A stretch of DNA of 64,000 bases from JAAYAY01 sp964563135 (GCA_964563135.1 CAZLWV010000022.1:4498-68497), one strand, 5' to 3'. Numbered from the stretch's first letter, positions 8,537 to 17,118 are shown. Notes: a model not told the origin generated them from the letters alone. Made by a program: numbers and translations.

Positions 8537-8899
8537 CTAGATTGGCCGGCCTAAGAGAGACGCTTTCAGGCCGCTAAGCATGCGAGCCAACTCTTCGGCC
8601 CTGGTGTACAAATCGTCTCGCTCCGTCTGCGTCACCCGTGCCTGGCGATGCGCAATTTGCATTTGCGAGACCACTTCCATCAGGGATCCATAGGCAATTT
8701 CGGTGAAACGTGCGAAATTGTTGTCCGAGCCCCTTCCGCTCCCCTCGGCAATATTGGACGAGATCGACACCGACGCGCGTCGCATCTGGCTGGTCAACCC
8801 GAACCGTTCTTCAACGGGGAAGTCGCGTGTGACCGCGTAGACCCGATCCGCGAAGTCAACAGCCTTCTGCCATACCTCCAGCTTTTCAAATCGAAACAC
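8537..8899 (-). CDS. Four-helix-bundle (S23/IVP-like) protein
   Basis: The 120-residue protein matches the small four-helix-bundle family first seen in 23S rRNA intervening sequences: FEKLEVWQKAVDFADRVYAVT, FPVEERFGLTSQMRRASVSI, SSNIAEGSGRGS and a C-terminal helix ending LSGLKASLL. The function of the family is unknown. It is an odd insertion between czcB and czcA and interrupts an otherwise continuous efflux operon. GAGTC-rich repeated sequence lies on both sides (about 8505-8530 and 8960-8980), suggesting arrival as a small cassette. Confidence 0.88.
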   Translation of the reverse strand: MFRFEKLEVWQKAVDFADRVYAVTRDFPVEERFGLTSQMRRASVSISSNIAEGSGRGSDNNFARFTEIAYGSLMEVVSQMQIAHRQARVTQTERDDLYTRAEELARMLSGLKASLLGRPI

Positions 8900-8979
8900 G
8901 CCTTGCGTCCTTTCTCCTGCGTGGATGACCTTGATTCTGCGTCACCTCTGGCCCTCGCCCCTTGACTCCCGACTCTCGA

Positions 8980-10494
8980 CTAATGGTTGTGGCCTGCGTG
9001 GGGGTCGGGTGCACCACCGGCCTTGTTCTTCATCGCCAGGTGGACCTGGTAGGAACCGGAGACGATGACGCTCTTTCCGGGTGTCAGTGTGCCGTCGTTG
9101 GCTACGACGGCGGAGAACTGGTCGCGGTACTCCACGCGGACGGCACGGCGATCGAAGTGGCCGTTGTTCTTCTCGAACACGTAGGTTTCCGGCCCCTCCT
9201 GCACCAGCGCGCCGATCGGAAGCACGATCCGGTTGGCCCACTGTTCTACGGGAACCAGCAGACTCACGCGCTGGCCGGGCCTGAATTGCCAACTGGAGAA
9301 GCGGTGGCCGTCGGGCCGTTCACGGTCGCGAACCACGTGATTGGGTAGTTCCACGTAGAACAGGAAGGCCCGCGATTCGGGCTCGACCTTATTGGCCAGG
9401 TACACGATCTGCAGGCCGGGTATCGTTTGCGGCTCCTGCCCGGCCCGTTCGACGACCACCTTCACCGGCCAGTCATTCTTGGCGGCGTTTTCCAACAATA
9501 GCGAATCCTGCTCAAACGCCTTCCCTTGCACATAGAGCACGGCATGGTCGGCCAGCACGCAAAGCGCGTCGCCCACCTCCACATTCTGCCCCTCGGCCAC
9601 CTTCAGTTCCTCGATCTGAAGCAATCGCGGGGTATCCGCTTTGCCAGGATCGCCGATTGTTTCAGGGACGACGACAGTCATTTCGCTGACCAGGGAACGC
9701 TTGGCCACAATTTCATCGACTTGGTTGTCCGAAAGCCCGTGGAGAAGCAGCCCTTGCCGCTGGGCTCGGAGAACACCTTCGAGTTTCTGGAGTTCGTACT
9801 GGTGTTCCAGGAGGGTCTTGCCCGCGATCGCGCCATCTGCGGTAACTCTCTCCAGGCGGGCAATCTCGCGTTTCACTACGTCCAGTTCTTCCGCGGTGCG
9901 GAGGTACTGGGCCTGGCCCTCGACAACCTCCTCGTGGGTCAGTCGCAAATCGAAGAGGGCCTGACCCGGGGTGACCGTTTCCCCCTGCAACGGCCTGATT
10001 CGCGTCACAACACCGGTTAGGGGAGCGGCAATCTGCACGGTCGATCTGCCCGGCCTCTCGACCACCATGGCGGGCACCGTGATCGTTCGCTCGAAAGACC
10101 GCAGCTCAACCGTGGCCAACTGCATCCCCACATTCTGCTGCGCCACGGGGCTGAGTTTTACCGCCTCGGTCTCAACGTGTTTGTGGTCTGCCATCTCCTC
10201 GGCGGAATGGTTGGATTCATCATGGCCGACCTCTTCGTCGCTGTCAGCGCCGGAAGCTTCGGGCTCGTGGTCGTGCCCCGCCTCGCCATCACGGTGAGCA
10301 TCGGCCGCCTCGTTTGCATGGTCGTGGTCGTCGATAGGGGCCGGTTTGCCGCCAAGGGACGAGGCCGCAAGTTGTCGGAGTTCCGGCACACACAGGCCGG
10401 CTGCAACCAGTCCCACAACTGCCAGCAGCAGGGCTCCCAGGAGCCACCATCGCCGTCTCTGGGGCAACAATCGTCGATAGAATGAGAGATTCAC
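8980..10494 (-). CDS. czcB: RND efflux periplasmic adaptor (CzcB/CusB-type) with His-rich ends
   Basis: The 504-residue membrane-fusion protein has an N-terminal anchor at about 15-35, then a His/Asp/Glu-rich segment at about 54-105 (DDHDHANEAADAHRDGEAGHDHE). Next comes the lipoyl/barrel-sandwich half APLTGVVTRIRPLQGETVTPGQALFDL, a coiled hairpin (about 185-250), the second half-motif VAEGQNVEVGDALCVLADHAVLYV, and a beta-barrel. It ends in DPHAGHNH. The adaptor links the inner-membrane CzcA to an outer-membrane channel, and the His-rich ends probably bind periplasmic metal. It is transcribed with the upstream His-rich protein gene and the downstream czcA. Confidence 0.93.
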   Translation of the reverse strand: MNLSFYRRLLPQRRRWWLLGALLLAVVGLVAAGLCVPELRQLAASSLGGKPAPIDDHDHANEAADAHRDGEAGHDHEPEASGADSDEEVGHDESNHSAEEMADHKHVETEAVKLSPVAQQNVGMQLATVELRSFERTITVPAMVVERPGRSTVQIAAPLTGVVTRIRPLQGETVTPGQALFDLRLTHEEVVEGQAQYLRTAEELDVVKREIARLERVTADGAIAGKTLLEHQYELQKLEGVLRAQRQGLLLHGLSDNQVDEIVAKRSLVSEMTVVVPETIGDPGKADTPRLLQIEELKVAEGQNVEVGDALCVLADHAVLYVQGKAFEQDSLLLENAAKNDWPVKVVVERAGQEPQTIPGLQIVYLANKVEPESRAFLFYVELPNHVVRDRERPDGHRFSSWQFRPGQRVSLLVPVEQWANRIVLPIGALVQEGPETYVFEKNNGHFDRRAVRVEYRDQFSAVVANDGTLTPGKSVIVSGSYQVHLAMKNKAGGAPDPHAGHNH

Positions 10495-10662
10495 GGGTCG
10501 TCCTCAACCAACTGTGACACTGGGAAGCGGGAGTGGAGCACCGCAGCCTTGTCAGTGCGCACATGCACACGCATCGGCGCAACGACTGCGGCAGGCAACA
10601 ATAGACCCGGACGTGCGCTGCGCGCAGCGTCAAGCCCAAGCCAATTCAACAAGAGCGCGCCG

Positions 10663-11106
10663 TCAAATCAGCAGGACTTGATTGGCCAGATGGAGCCGAA
10701 CCGGCAGCAGAAGCCGGCCTGAAGCGAGAGCGGGTTGCTCGGAGAAACCGCCCACGAGCGCAGAATCGTCGGCGAGCACGGGCGTGACATGTGCCAGGCG
10801 AGGCAGGAGAAACGCCTTGGCGAGGGTGTCGCTGGCGGTGCGAAGATAGGAACACTTGACACCTTGGCACTCGTCGGTCCCGTGATGATGGTCGGTGGTT
10901 TGGTCTGGGTGGCCCGACGAGTGCCCGTCACAAGGCGCACTGGCGCCGTGCCCCATGCCACGGGAATGCCGCGCGTCGCAGGTCTGCGGACAATCGTGCG
11001 CATGATGCGCGCAGCAACCGACGACGAGGTGAACCACCAGGATCGCGGCACTCAGATTGTTCAGTAGACCGGACACAGGAAGCCTCGGCTTGGCGGTAAT
11101 TCGCAT
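10663..11106 (-). CDS. Small His/Cys-rich protein leading the czc operon
   Basis: Starting at ATG 11106 the 147-residue product opens MRITAKPRLPVSGLLNNLSA, then a hydrophobic AAILVVHLVVGCC stretch (signal or anchor). A metal-ligand-rich segment follows: HHAHDCPQTCDARHSRGMGH, then HSSGHPDQTTDHHHGTDECQGVKC. The C-terminal third is hydrophobic and lacks a recognisable domain. I do not know a named family. Its position as first gene before czcB, and its ligand content, argue for periplasmic metal binding or sensing. An in-frame start as far upstream as 11247 is possible, but that would place the candidate promoter inside the gene. Confidence 0.6.
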   Translation of the reverse strand: MRITAKPRLPVSGLLNNLSAAILVVHLVVGCCAHHAHDCPQTCDARHSRGMGHGASAPCDGHSSGHPDQTTDHHHGTDECQGVKCSYLRTASDTLAKAFLLPRLAHVTPVLADDSALVGGFSEQPALASGRLLLPVRLHLANQVLLI

Positions 11107-11116
11107 CGACAGCGCA

Positions 11117-11161
11117 ATTATACTGTTCTGAGCCAAATCAATAATACCACTTGTGAGGTAT
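11117..11161 (-). promoter_or_regulatory. Candidate promoter with dyad for the czc operon
   Basis: On the minus strand a perfect TATAAT (11122 down to 11117) lies just upstream of the ATG at 11106. An 18-base element with ATACC / GGTAT arms (11144-11161) sits immediately upstream. The TTGATT at 11141-11136 is only 13 bases from the -10, too close for a normal -35. Activator-dependent initiation or a different -35 is more likely. The proximity of the dyad suggests a regulator site. Confidence 0.35.
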
Positions 11162-11401
11162 GCACGGGTCAGGGATCGGCCAATAGACAAGTTTCCCGCC
11201 TCGGATGTACCAGGCGATTTGCCGGAACGTGCTGCGCAGGGAATCATGGGGTCTTGCGCACAAGCCGCGGATTGACCCCCCAGGCAAAGTGACGGCTCCG
11301 AGTCAGGCGTGTCGGCAATTGACCAGACCTCCGCCGCTTGCCGGCCTTTTGGGGTACTTCACCTGGCAGAAGTGTTACCCATCTTGCAGAGTCTGGTACA
11401 A

Positions 11402-12154
11402 TTACACGATCTCGAATATGTAGACCAGATTGAAGTAGATACCAGCCAAGATGAACACCCAGCCCGTTGCCATGCGGGCCCACCACTCGACCTGGGAGAG
11501 GATGTTGTAGGTCTTGCCGACGGCCTTGGCGCTGTAGGCTAGAAGACCGGCGACGACCAGGACCGGAAGGGCCGTGCCAATGCCGTAGATCAGCGGCAGG
11601 ACCAGCGAGCCCCACGGGACGGACGCCTCGGGGAGGGCGATACCGACCTTCTCGAGCACGGCGGTGATCGCACCGGCCTCGGATCCCATGGTGAGGGCCA
11701 GGAGGCCGAAGAACCAGGCGGCCGAGGTAGGACAGAAGGAGACGGCAAAGAGGATGCCCAGCAGGAATGCCCCCCAGATTCCCATGGCATCGACCCGTTT
11801 CTGCATGCGGTCGCTCATCATGGCGCCGCCGGTGGTGACGGTGATCAGCCCGACCAAAAACATCCCCAGGAGGAGGAAGACCGGCCCGAGAACAAGGTGC
11901 ATGTACTTCTGCAGGAAAACGGAAACGGCCGGGATCGACGCGGCCGTCGTGGTCAGAAACGTTGCCAGAGCCAGGTAGAGGATGCATCGTCCCAAGGTGT
12001 AAAGAAGGCCCGCGTGAATGACCGCCCGTGAGTCCTCCACCTTGCGCCCGATGTAGGAGACCGCGGCAATATTGGTTGCCAACGGGCAGGGGCTGATGGA
12101 AGTCAGAATGCCCAGGTAGAGTGCGGCTCCGACGTAAAGCAGGTAAACCAGCAA
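11402..12154 (-). CDS. arsG: ArsG/CcdA-like membrane permease
   Basis: The 250-residue protein has about six hydrophobic segments and the DsbD/CcdA-type motifs: LTSISPCPLATNIAAVSYIGR near the start and FAVSFCPTSAAWFFGL in the second repeat, each with a Pro-Cys or Cys-Pro pair placed in the membrane. In arsenic clusters, proteins of this type occur with ArsE and ArsF and are named ArsG (proposed efflux of reduced aromatic arsenicals). The two ArsF-like genes and two DGC genes upstream on the same strand support that name over cytochrome c maturation. The start is TTG at 12154, with GGAGA about seven bases upstream. Confidence 0.8.
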   Translation of the reverse strand: MLVYLLYVGAALYLGILTSISPCPLATNIAAVSYIGRKVEDSRAVIHAGLLYTLGRCILYLALATFLTTTAASIPAVSVFLQKYMHLVLGPVFLLLGMFLVGLITVTTGGAMMSDRMQKRVDAMGIWGAFLLGILFAVSFCPTSAAWFFGLLALTMGSEAGAITAVLEKVGIALPEASVPWGSLVLPLIYGIGTALPVLVVAGLLAYSAKAVGKTYNILSQVEWWARMATGWVFILAGIYFNLVYIFEIV

Positions 12155-12180
12155 GGGAAGTCTCCGATCAGGGATGGAAG

Positions 12181-12276
12181 AATGGAATGCTGGATACTGG
12201 AAGGATAGAAAACGGGAAACGGAAACTGACCAAGAAAGTCACATCCAGGCTTTCCCCAACATTCCAGCATTCCATT
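12181..12276. repeat. Long-range inverted repeat between arsF and arsG
   Basis: AATGGAATGCTGGA (12181-12194) is repeated in perfect reverse complement as TCCAGCATTCCATT (12263-12276). Between the arms lies sequence that can itself pair partly (AAACGGAAAC with GTTTCC just outside the second arm). It fills the 196-base gap between the ArsF-like gene and the ArsG-like gene. It could be an RNA processing or attenuation structure, or a small mobile repeat. Confidence 0.5.
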
Positions 12277-12350
12277 ATTTTACCGTTTCCGGCTCCCATA
12301 GCAGGAACGGAACGAATCACGGCCGACCGTGAAGCTCCGGGGGCGCGGGT

Positions 12351-12797
12351 TTACTTGGCCGCTGCCTGGTAGGCTGCGACATTGTCCTGAACGTACTTGA
12401 GGAAGGCCTTCTTATCGCCCACGTTGGTCCAGATATCTTTCAAGTTCTTGAATTCGGTCACCTTATTGTCGACGACCTTGGCCAGGATCAATGCCGGACC
12501 GGTAATCCCGTAGGCCTTGGTGAAGGCGGCATTGTTCTTGTTCTGGAAGTCGATGTAATGAAACTCGACCGTCCCACTCTTGAGTTGCGCCGCAAAACCA
12601 CTTGCCATCGCTTCTTCCGTGTAGCTGCCCATCTTCAGGCAGGTGGGGCAGCGTTTGGTGCGGTGGAAGTACATGGCGACGATGCGGTCCTTCGGGGGCG
12701 TCTTGGCGGCTTCGGCTGCGGCCGCATGTTCGGCAAGAACCGAAAGGAACAGGGCCAATGCAGCAACGGTCATTACGGGCAGGACGAGGCGTTTCAT
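12351..12797 (-). CDS. arsF: ArsF-like thioredoxin-fold protein (exported)
   Basis: The 148-residue product has a signal peptide (MKRLVLPVMTVAALALFLSV then AEHAAAAEA) and a thioredoxin-like domain with YFHRTKRCPTCLKMGSYTEEA, in which CPTC is the redox pair. Then come FHYIDFQNKNNAAFTKAYGITGPALILAKV and DIWTNVGDKKAFLKYV. This is the pattern of the nitroreductase-associated ArsF family found with ArsE and ArsG. ATG 12797 is chosen because AAGGAG lies six to seven bases upstream and it gives a clean signal peptide. A 12842 start would overlap the preceding stop by 4 bp. Its upstream neighbour is a second ArsF-like gene. Confidence 0.8.
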   Translation of the reverse strand: MKRLVLPVMTVAALALFLSVLAEHAAAAEAAKTPPKDRIVAMYFHRTKRCPTCLKMGSYTEEAMASGFAAQLKSGTVEFHYIDFQNKNNAAFTKAYGITGPALILAKVVDNKVTEFKNLKDIWTNVGDKKAFLKYVQDNVAAYQAAAK

Positions 12798-12838
12798 CCG
12801 AGACTCCTTCTTGGGTAATCCTTGAGACAAACGAGACA

Positions 12839-13534
12839 TCAATCGGGCAAAGGCAAACTGGTCGCACTGCTACTCTGCGGGAGGGGCGGCGGCGAGGATG
12901 GCACGGGGATGTCGAGCAGGTTGGGTTCTTCCGGCGAATCGGCAGGCGGAGCCGTCTCGGCCGTTGTCGGGCTGGTCTCCGTCGCTTCGGCGGGGGCGGC
13001 ACTCTCGGCCAGCATCTGGCTGATTTCCGTCCGCACAAACTCGGCAAAGGCCGGCTTGTCGCCCACCAGTGCCCAGACCTGATCGAGCCGCCTCCAGTTC
13101 CGGATCTCGCCCCCGCTCATCTGGACAAGCACGACATTGGCCATGTGGACGTCGAACTGTTTGGCCAGATCGGCCCCCGCGGGCTTGTCATAGTTCAAGA
13201 CTTTCCAGGTGATCAGGTCATCTTCCATCTGCCTGGCAAAATCGTTCTGGACGATCTCGTGCGTTTGCGATTCGATCGCCCGGCAGGTGGGGCAGCGAAT
13301 GTCGCCGTGAAAGTAGTAGACGACCAGGCCGTCTTCGGGCATCTCCGCTGCGGGACTGCCGGAAAGGGGCACTCCACCCTGGGTGCGGATGGCCCGAAGC
13401 TCGTCAACGATCTGTGCCAACTGCGGCTCCAGCCTGGAGGCGGCCTGGTTGTCGAGCGCTCGGGCGATGAGCACCACAAGCGTGGCCGAGAACAGCGAGA
13501 TCAGGCAGACGGTAACGGCGTTTTTCAATTCCAT
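12839..13534 (-). CDS. Second ArsF-like protein, membrane-anchored with acidic/Pro-rich tail
   Basis: The 231-residue protein starts MELKNAVTVCLISLFSATLVV (anchor) and has a linker, then an ArsF-type domain: VVYYFHGDIRCPTCRAIESQT with a CPTC pair, ITWKVLNYDKPAG, and QVWALVGDKPAFAEFV. The last 60 residues are low-complexity (AESAAPAEATETSPTTAETA and on to a Ser/Pro-rich end), unlike the neighbouring paralogue. ATG 13534 is preferred over GTG 13573 because of AGGAG nine bases upstream. It overlaps the next gene's longer frame by four bases. The two ArsF-like proteins may work as a relay or as alternative partners of the DGC proteins. Confidence 0.75.
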   Translation of the reverse strand: MELKNAVTVCLISLFSATLVVLIARALDNQAASRLEPQLAQIVDELRAIRTQGGVPLSGSPAAEMPEDGLVVYYFHGDIRCPTCRAIESQTHEIVQNDFARQMEDDLITWKVLNYDKPAGADLAKQFDVHMANVVLVQMSGGEIRNWRRLDQVWALVGDKPAFAEFVRTEISQMLAESAAPAEATETSPTTAETAPPADSPEEPNLLDIPVPSSPPPLPQSSSATSLPLPD

Positions 13535-13569
13535 GAAGAGGTGCTCCTGAGGGTACCTTTGCCCGGCTG

Positions 13570-14067
13570 TCACCGGTCGGCAATTTCCTTCGGTTGGCTC
13601 TGGTCACTGCTGCCTGGTTTCAGGTTGTAGCCCAACTCGTACCATTTGGCCAAGATGTCGTCCTTGGCAATGAAGCCGACGTGCCGCCAAAGCTCCTTTC
13701 CGTCCGGATCGAGGAAGATCTGGGTGGGGATTTCCTTGATTCCATACGACCGGACCGCTTCCTGGTTCTCCGGCTGCCAGGCATCAATGAACTCCACGGC
13801 CATGACCCCGGCATACTCCTTCTCCAACTCATCGAGAACGGGGACCATCATTTTGCACGGGATGCACTGCGAGGCACCCAGGTCGACGAGCTTGGGCAGA
13901 CCGGCCTGAGCGGTGGCTGCGGTTGGCGAGGTGGCGCTGCCGGGTTCCGGCCGGTTGCTCGTCTTGTTGCATCCGGCCAGCGTGAGTGTCGCCAGGACGA
14001 CCACCGGCAGGAATGGCGGGTTCGGACTGAAGCACGCTCGACTCGCTTTGTGCATTTCACGGCTCAT
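13570..14067 (-). CDS. Thioredoxin-family lipoprotein
   Basis: The 165-residue protein has a signal peptide with lipobox (LATLTLAGC, Cys as lipid site), a Ser/Ala linker and a thioredoxin domain with VDLGASQCIPCKMMVPVLDE (CIPC active pair) and GIKEIPTQIFLDPDGKEL (cis-Pro loop). It resembles the thioredoxins that accompany ArsE-G clusters, where they would supply electrons in the periplasm. AGGAG lies seven bases before ATG 14067. It sits between the DGC genes and the two ArsF-like genes, all on one strand and close together. Confidence 0.85.
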   Translation of the reverse strand: MSREMHKASRACFSPNPPFLPVVVLATLTLAGCNKTSNRPEPGSATSPTAATAQAGLPKLVDLGASQCIPCKMMVPVLDELEKEYAGVMAVEFIDAWQPENQEAVRSYGIKEIPTQIFLDPDGKELWRHVGFIAKDDILAKWYELGYNLKPGSSDQSQPKEIADR

Positions 14068-14105
14068 CAGCGTCTCCTCGAAATGTCCTCACTGAACCGA
14101 GGCGG

Positions 14106-14501
14106 TCAACCGGCGGCGAGTCGCCCGGCTACGGCAGAGGCAACGCGGGCGACGGCCTCGTCCGACACAGGAGACTGGCCTTTTGCCAAGCCCAGGTCCG
14201 CCAGCTGAACATGCTCGAAATCGTTGAACCCCGCCTTTTCCAAGGATCGCCTTGCACAATTGAGGGGGCAACCATCGATGACCAGGATCTTGGATGCCGC
14301 CCGCGTAGTCTCCAGAATTCCGCTGACTTCCCCGCCAATGCCGGCCAGACAGAACATCTTGCCGACACCCTCTCGGGTCAGCTTCCGGGCCGCCAGGTCG
14401 GCGATATGCCCGACGTCCGCCGCTCCGGAACAGGCAAGAATGAGGTTCGCCGCAGTGCCGCAGGCACACGATGCCGCTGGTTTGCTCTCCGTTTTGGGCA
14501 T
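14106..14501 (-). CDS. arsE: Cytoplasmic DGC-domain (ArsE-like) putative zinc-binding protein
   Basis: The 131-residue protein carries the DGC-domain series of Cys motifs: SCACG, LILACSGAADVGH, KMFCLAGIGGEVSG, VIDGCPLNCARRSLEKAGF. The DGC in VIDGCPLNCA names the family, which is thought to bind zinc or another metal. In arsenic operons the protein is ArsE, the proposed partner of ArsF in reducing nitro-aromatic arsenicals. It has no export signal, unlike its upstream paralogue, so the pair would sit on different sides of the membrane. Confidence 0.8.
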   Translation of the reverse strand: MPKTESKPAASCACGTAANLILACSGAADVGHIADLAARKLTREGVGKMFCLAGIGGEVSGILETTRAASKILVIDGCPLNCARRSLEKAGFNDFEHVQLADLGLAKGQSPVSDEAVARVASAVAGRLAAG

Positions 14502-14650
14502 GCCAACTCTCCCGTGTCTTTCGTGATAGCTACCTTAGACTTTTCGGATCAAGCTTTGCGAGGCGAACCTCTCCGAATGATCCTCGCCTCGAACACAACC
14601 ATCACACCAACCGCCCGGCCCGATCCGACCACGCGGCTCTCTGGTGTGTG

Positions 14651-15172
14651 TTACTTAGGCAGTTTCAGTTTCCCCTGTTCGGCAACCTTGGCCACCGCCT
14701 CATCGGTCACCGGCGTCTTTCCCTTCGCCATCCCGATGTCGGCGAGACAGAGATGCTCGAACTTCTTGAATCCTGCCTGCTCCAGCGTATTGCGCCCGCA
14801 GTGCAGCGGGCAACCGTCGATGGCCAGGATCGCCTGTGCTCCCTGGGCGATCTCCATGAGAACCTTGACTCGTCCGCCGATCCCGGCCAGACACGACATC
14901 TTGCCCACACCCTCCTCAGTCAGTTTTCGGGCAGACAAATCCGCAATCTTGCCGACGTCGGCTGCTCCCGAACAGGCAAAGATGACTTTTGATGCCGGCG
15001 TGCAACATACCTCGGGGGCTGTTCCGTCTTCTATGCGCTTGGTCTGGGCGTCGGGTAGCGGCGGGAGTGGATTGTCCGCCCCGTACGCCGAGACGACGGT
15101 GGCCGCCGCTCCCACGGCAGTACCTGTTGCTGCACTGGCCAGAAATCGACGACGACTCACTTGTGATGCCAT
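14651..15172 (-). CDS. Tat-exported DGC-domain (ArsE-like) protein
   Basis: The 173-residue product begins MASQVSRRRFLASAATGTAV, a clear twin-arginine signal (SRRRFL plus a hydrophobic stretch ending AYGADN). A DGC domain follows: KVIFACSGAADVGKIADLSA, MSCLAGIGGRVKV, AIDGCPLHCGRNTLEQAGF. Tat export suggests the domain acquires a cofactor before crossing the membrane. It is clearly paralogous to the downstream cytoplasmic protein. Exported DGC proteins are unusual; here the protein would meet the exported thioredoxin and ArsF-like proteins. Confidence 0.82.
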   Translation of the reverse strand: MASQVSRRRFLASAATGTAVGAAATVVSAYGADNPLPPLPDAQTKRIEDGTAPEVCCTPASKVIFACSGAADVGKIADLSARKLTEEGVGKMSCLAGIGGRVKVLMEIAQGAQAILAIDGCPLHCGRNTLEQAGFKKFEHLCLADIGMAKGKTPVTDEAVAKVAEQGKLKLPK

Positions 15173-15318
15173 GATCTTACTCCTATCGAGCCTTGCATAT
15201 TCAGTGAACGGAAAGCTGACCGCAAACCTGGCTTCTTCCCCAAAAAGGGCCTGCCCGGCCGTTCATTCAACAGGCAAACACCCATTGTGACAGGAATGGA
15301 CGAAAATGAGGAGACCAG

Positions 15319-15552
15319 CTAGGCCAACAGCTTCCGGATGTCTTCCGGAGACAACACTTTGCCTACCGATTTGACCTCGCCATCGATAGCCAGGGCCGGA
15401 GTCATCATCACGCCGAATCCGGTGATGACGTTGATGTCGGTGATCTTTTCGACCAAAGCCTCGGCGCCTGACTGTTTCACTGCTTCCTCGGCATTGTGTT
15501 TCAGCTTCTCGCATTTGGCACAGCCGGGCCCCAGGATCTGCACGAGTTTCAT
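15319..15552 (-). CDS. Small thioredoxin-like redox protein
   Basis: The 77-residue protein begins MKLVQILGPGCAKCEKLKHN with a CAKC pair and continues with TDINVITGFGVMMTPALAID, the cis-Pro loop, and GEVKSVGKVLSPEDI. It is the small redox-active-disulfide family of archaea and bacteria commonly found beside ArsP-like or SO_0444-like permeases. It is cytoplasmic (no signal) and 47 bases downstream of the permease gene. A role in handing a thiol-reactive metal or organoarsenical to the permease is an inference. Confidence 0.88.
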   Translation of the reverse strand: MKLVQILGPGCAKCEKLKHNAEEAVKQSGAEALVEKITDINVITGFGVMMTPALAIDGEVKSVGKVLSPEDIRKLLA

Positions 15553-15599
15553 ACTTCGTCTCCAAATGTGTTCACACAACGCTACGGGATCCGGTCCCG

Positions 15600-16925
15600 C
15601 TATACGAAGAACCAACCGAAAATCATCCCCACGACGGCGCTCATCACGACAGTGAGCAGACAGAACGTGAAGGTCTTCTTGAACCCAACGACACTGTAGA
15701 TCACCGCGATGCTTGGAAGCGACAACGCCGGGCCGGCGAGGAGCAAGGCCAGGGCCGGTCCCCGACCCATGCCGAGCCCGAGCAGGGCCTCCAGAATCGG
15801 AATTTCGGTGAGCGTAGCAAAATACCACATGGCCCCGATCATCGACGCGACCAGATTCGCCCGAAAGCTGTCGCCGCCGACCCAACTGGCGACCACGTGT
15901 TCCGGGATCAATGCTCCGACGAAGCCCGTTACCAGGACTCCTCCGAACAGGAGCGGGATGATCGACTTGGAGAAACTCCAGGTCTGATCCATCCAGTCGT
16001 TCAGTTCCTCCCGGTCGAACCAACGGGAAACCATGGCCAGGACCGCCAGAAAACATGCACCTGCAAAGTACCAGCGATTGTGGTAGGTCCAGGCTACCCA
16101 CTTGTAGTTGTCGGGCGTGGAGTCCGTTTCGGAGACGATATCCGCCCGGTTCAGCGTCAGCTTGACACCCTTCTTCAGGTCCCCCAGCGGTTCTTCAAGC
16201 TGAACCCGATAGGTCTCGGAAGTCCGGATCAGAACGGCCACCTGCATACGTGTGCCATCCGTCTTCTCGATGACCGTCTGGCTGGGATTGGCCCAGTCGC
16301 TGAAGACGAGAAACGCGATCATACACGCGAAGAACAGCGTGGTCTGGAACAGGCTCCGCTTGGCCGGCGGCGGTTCGGGGAGTTGCATGACGGCCGCCGT
16401 TCGCTTCTCTTCATCCTTGCGGAAGATCGCTGCCATCATCAGGCCGATGACCACCGCAAAGACCACCGAACCAATCACACGGGCAATGCCCAAATCATAG
16501 CCAAGCACACGGGCGGTCAGGAAGATGGCCATGACGTTGATCGCCGGTCCGGAGTAGAGGAATGCTGCAGCGGGCCCCAGCCCCGCACCAACGCGGTAGA
16601 TGCCGGCGAACATCGGTAACACGCTGCAGGAACAGACTGCAAGCACGGTTCCCGATACCGAGGCTACACTGTAGGCCTCCACTTTATTGGCTCTGGGCCC
16701 AAGGTGACGCAGCACGGCCTCCTTGGAGAAGAAGGTGGCGATGGCGCCGGCGATGAACATAGCCGGCACGACACAGGCCAGGGTGTGGTAGCGCACATAC
16801 CACTGGAGCATGTAGAACGCTTCCATGATGGCGTTCTGGATCTTCGAATCCGTGAAGTTCAGAGAATACGCCAGCAGAAAAACCACTACCAGGGCGGTGA
16901 GGATGCCCAGTTCTCTCTTATTCAT
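15600..16925 (-). CDS. ArsP/DUF318-type permease
   Basis: The 441-residue membrane protein belongs to the two-repeat permease family that includes ArsP, the trivalent organoarsenical exporter. Key stretches are VPAMFIAGAIATFFSKEAVL, SVSGTVLAVCSCSVLPMFAG with a Cys-Ser-Cys in the membrane, YSGPAINVMAIFLTARVLGY, and in the second half GVLVTGFVGALIPEH and LAGPALSLPSIAVIYSVVGF. A soluble loop of about 110 residues (215-290) divides the halves, longer than in minimal ArsP, and could be a periplasmic domain. Its neighbours acr3 and arsC on the same strand favour arsenical export. Copper or zinc export by the related SO_0444 group is the alternative. Confidence 0.85.
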   Translation of the reverse strand: MNKRELGILTALVVVFLLAYSLNFTDSKIQNAIMEAFYMLQWYVRYHTLACVVPAMFIAGAIATFFSKEAVLRHLGPRANKVEAYSVASVSGTVLAVCSCSVLPMFAGIYRVGAGLGPAAAFLYSGPAINVMAIFLTARVLGYDLGIARVIGSVVFAVVIGLMMAAIFRKDEEKRTAAVMQLPEPPPAKRSLFQTTLFFACMIAFLVFSDWANPSQTVIEKTDGTRMQVAVLIRTSETYRVQLEEPLGDLKKGVKLTLNRADIVSETDSTPDNYKWVAWTYHNRWYFAGACFLAVLAMVSRWFDREELNDWMDQTWSFSKSIIPLLFGGVLVTGFVGALIPEHVVASWVGGDSFRANLVASMIGAMWYFATLTEIPILEALLGLGMGRGPALALLLAGPALSLPSIAVIYSVVGFKKTFTFCLLTVVMSAVVGMIFGWFFV

Positions 16926-17118
16926 GTTGCTCTTACCTTGCCATGCCCAAATCCCCGATTCGGCGATTGGGCACGAGTACGAAGTTCTGTGGGATCAGAT
17001 TCAGTTTGTCTCTACGGATGTGGACTGACTATGGGAACTCCTGGTTGGTGGTCGCCTGCCGCATCAATCCGACGAGGCAGAGGTCGAAACCATGGCCCCG
17101 CGCGCTCTGCGCCCTGTA

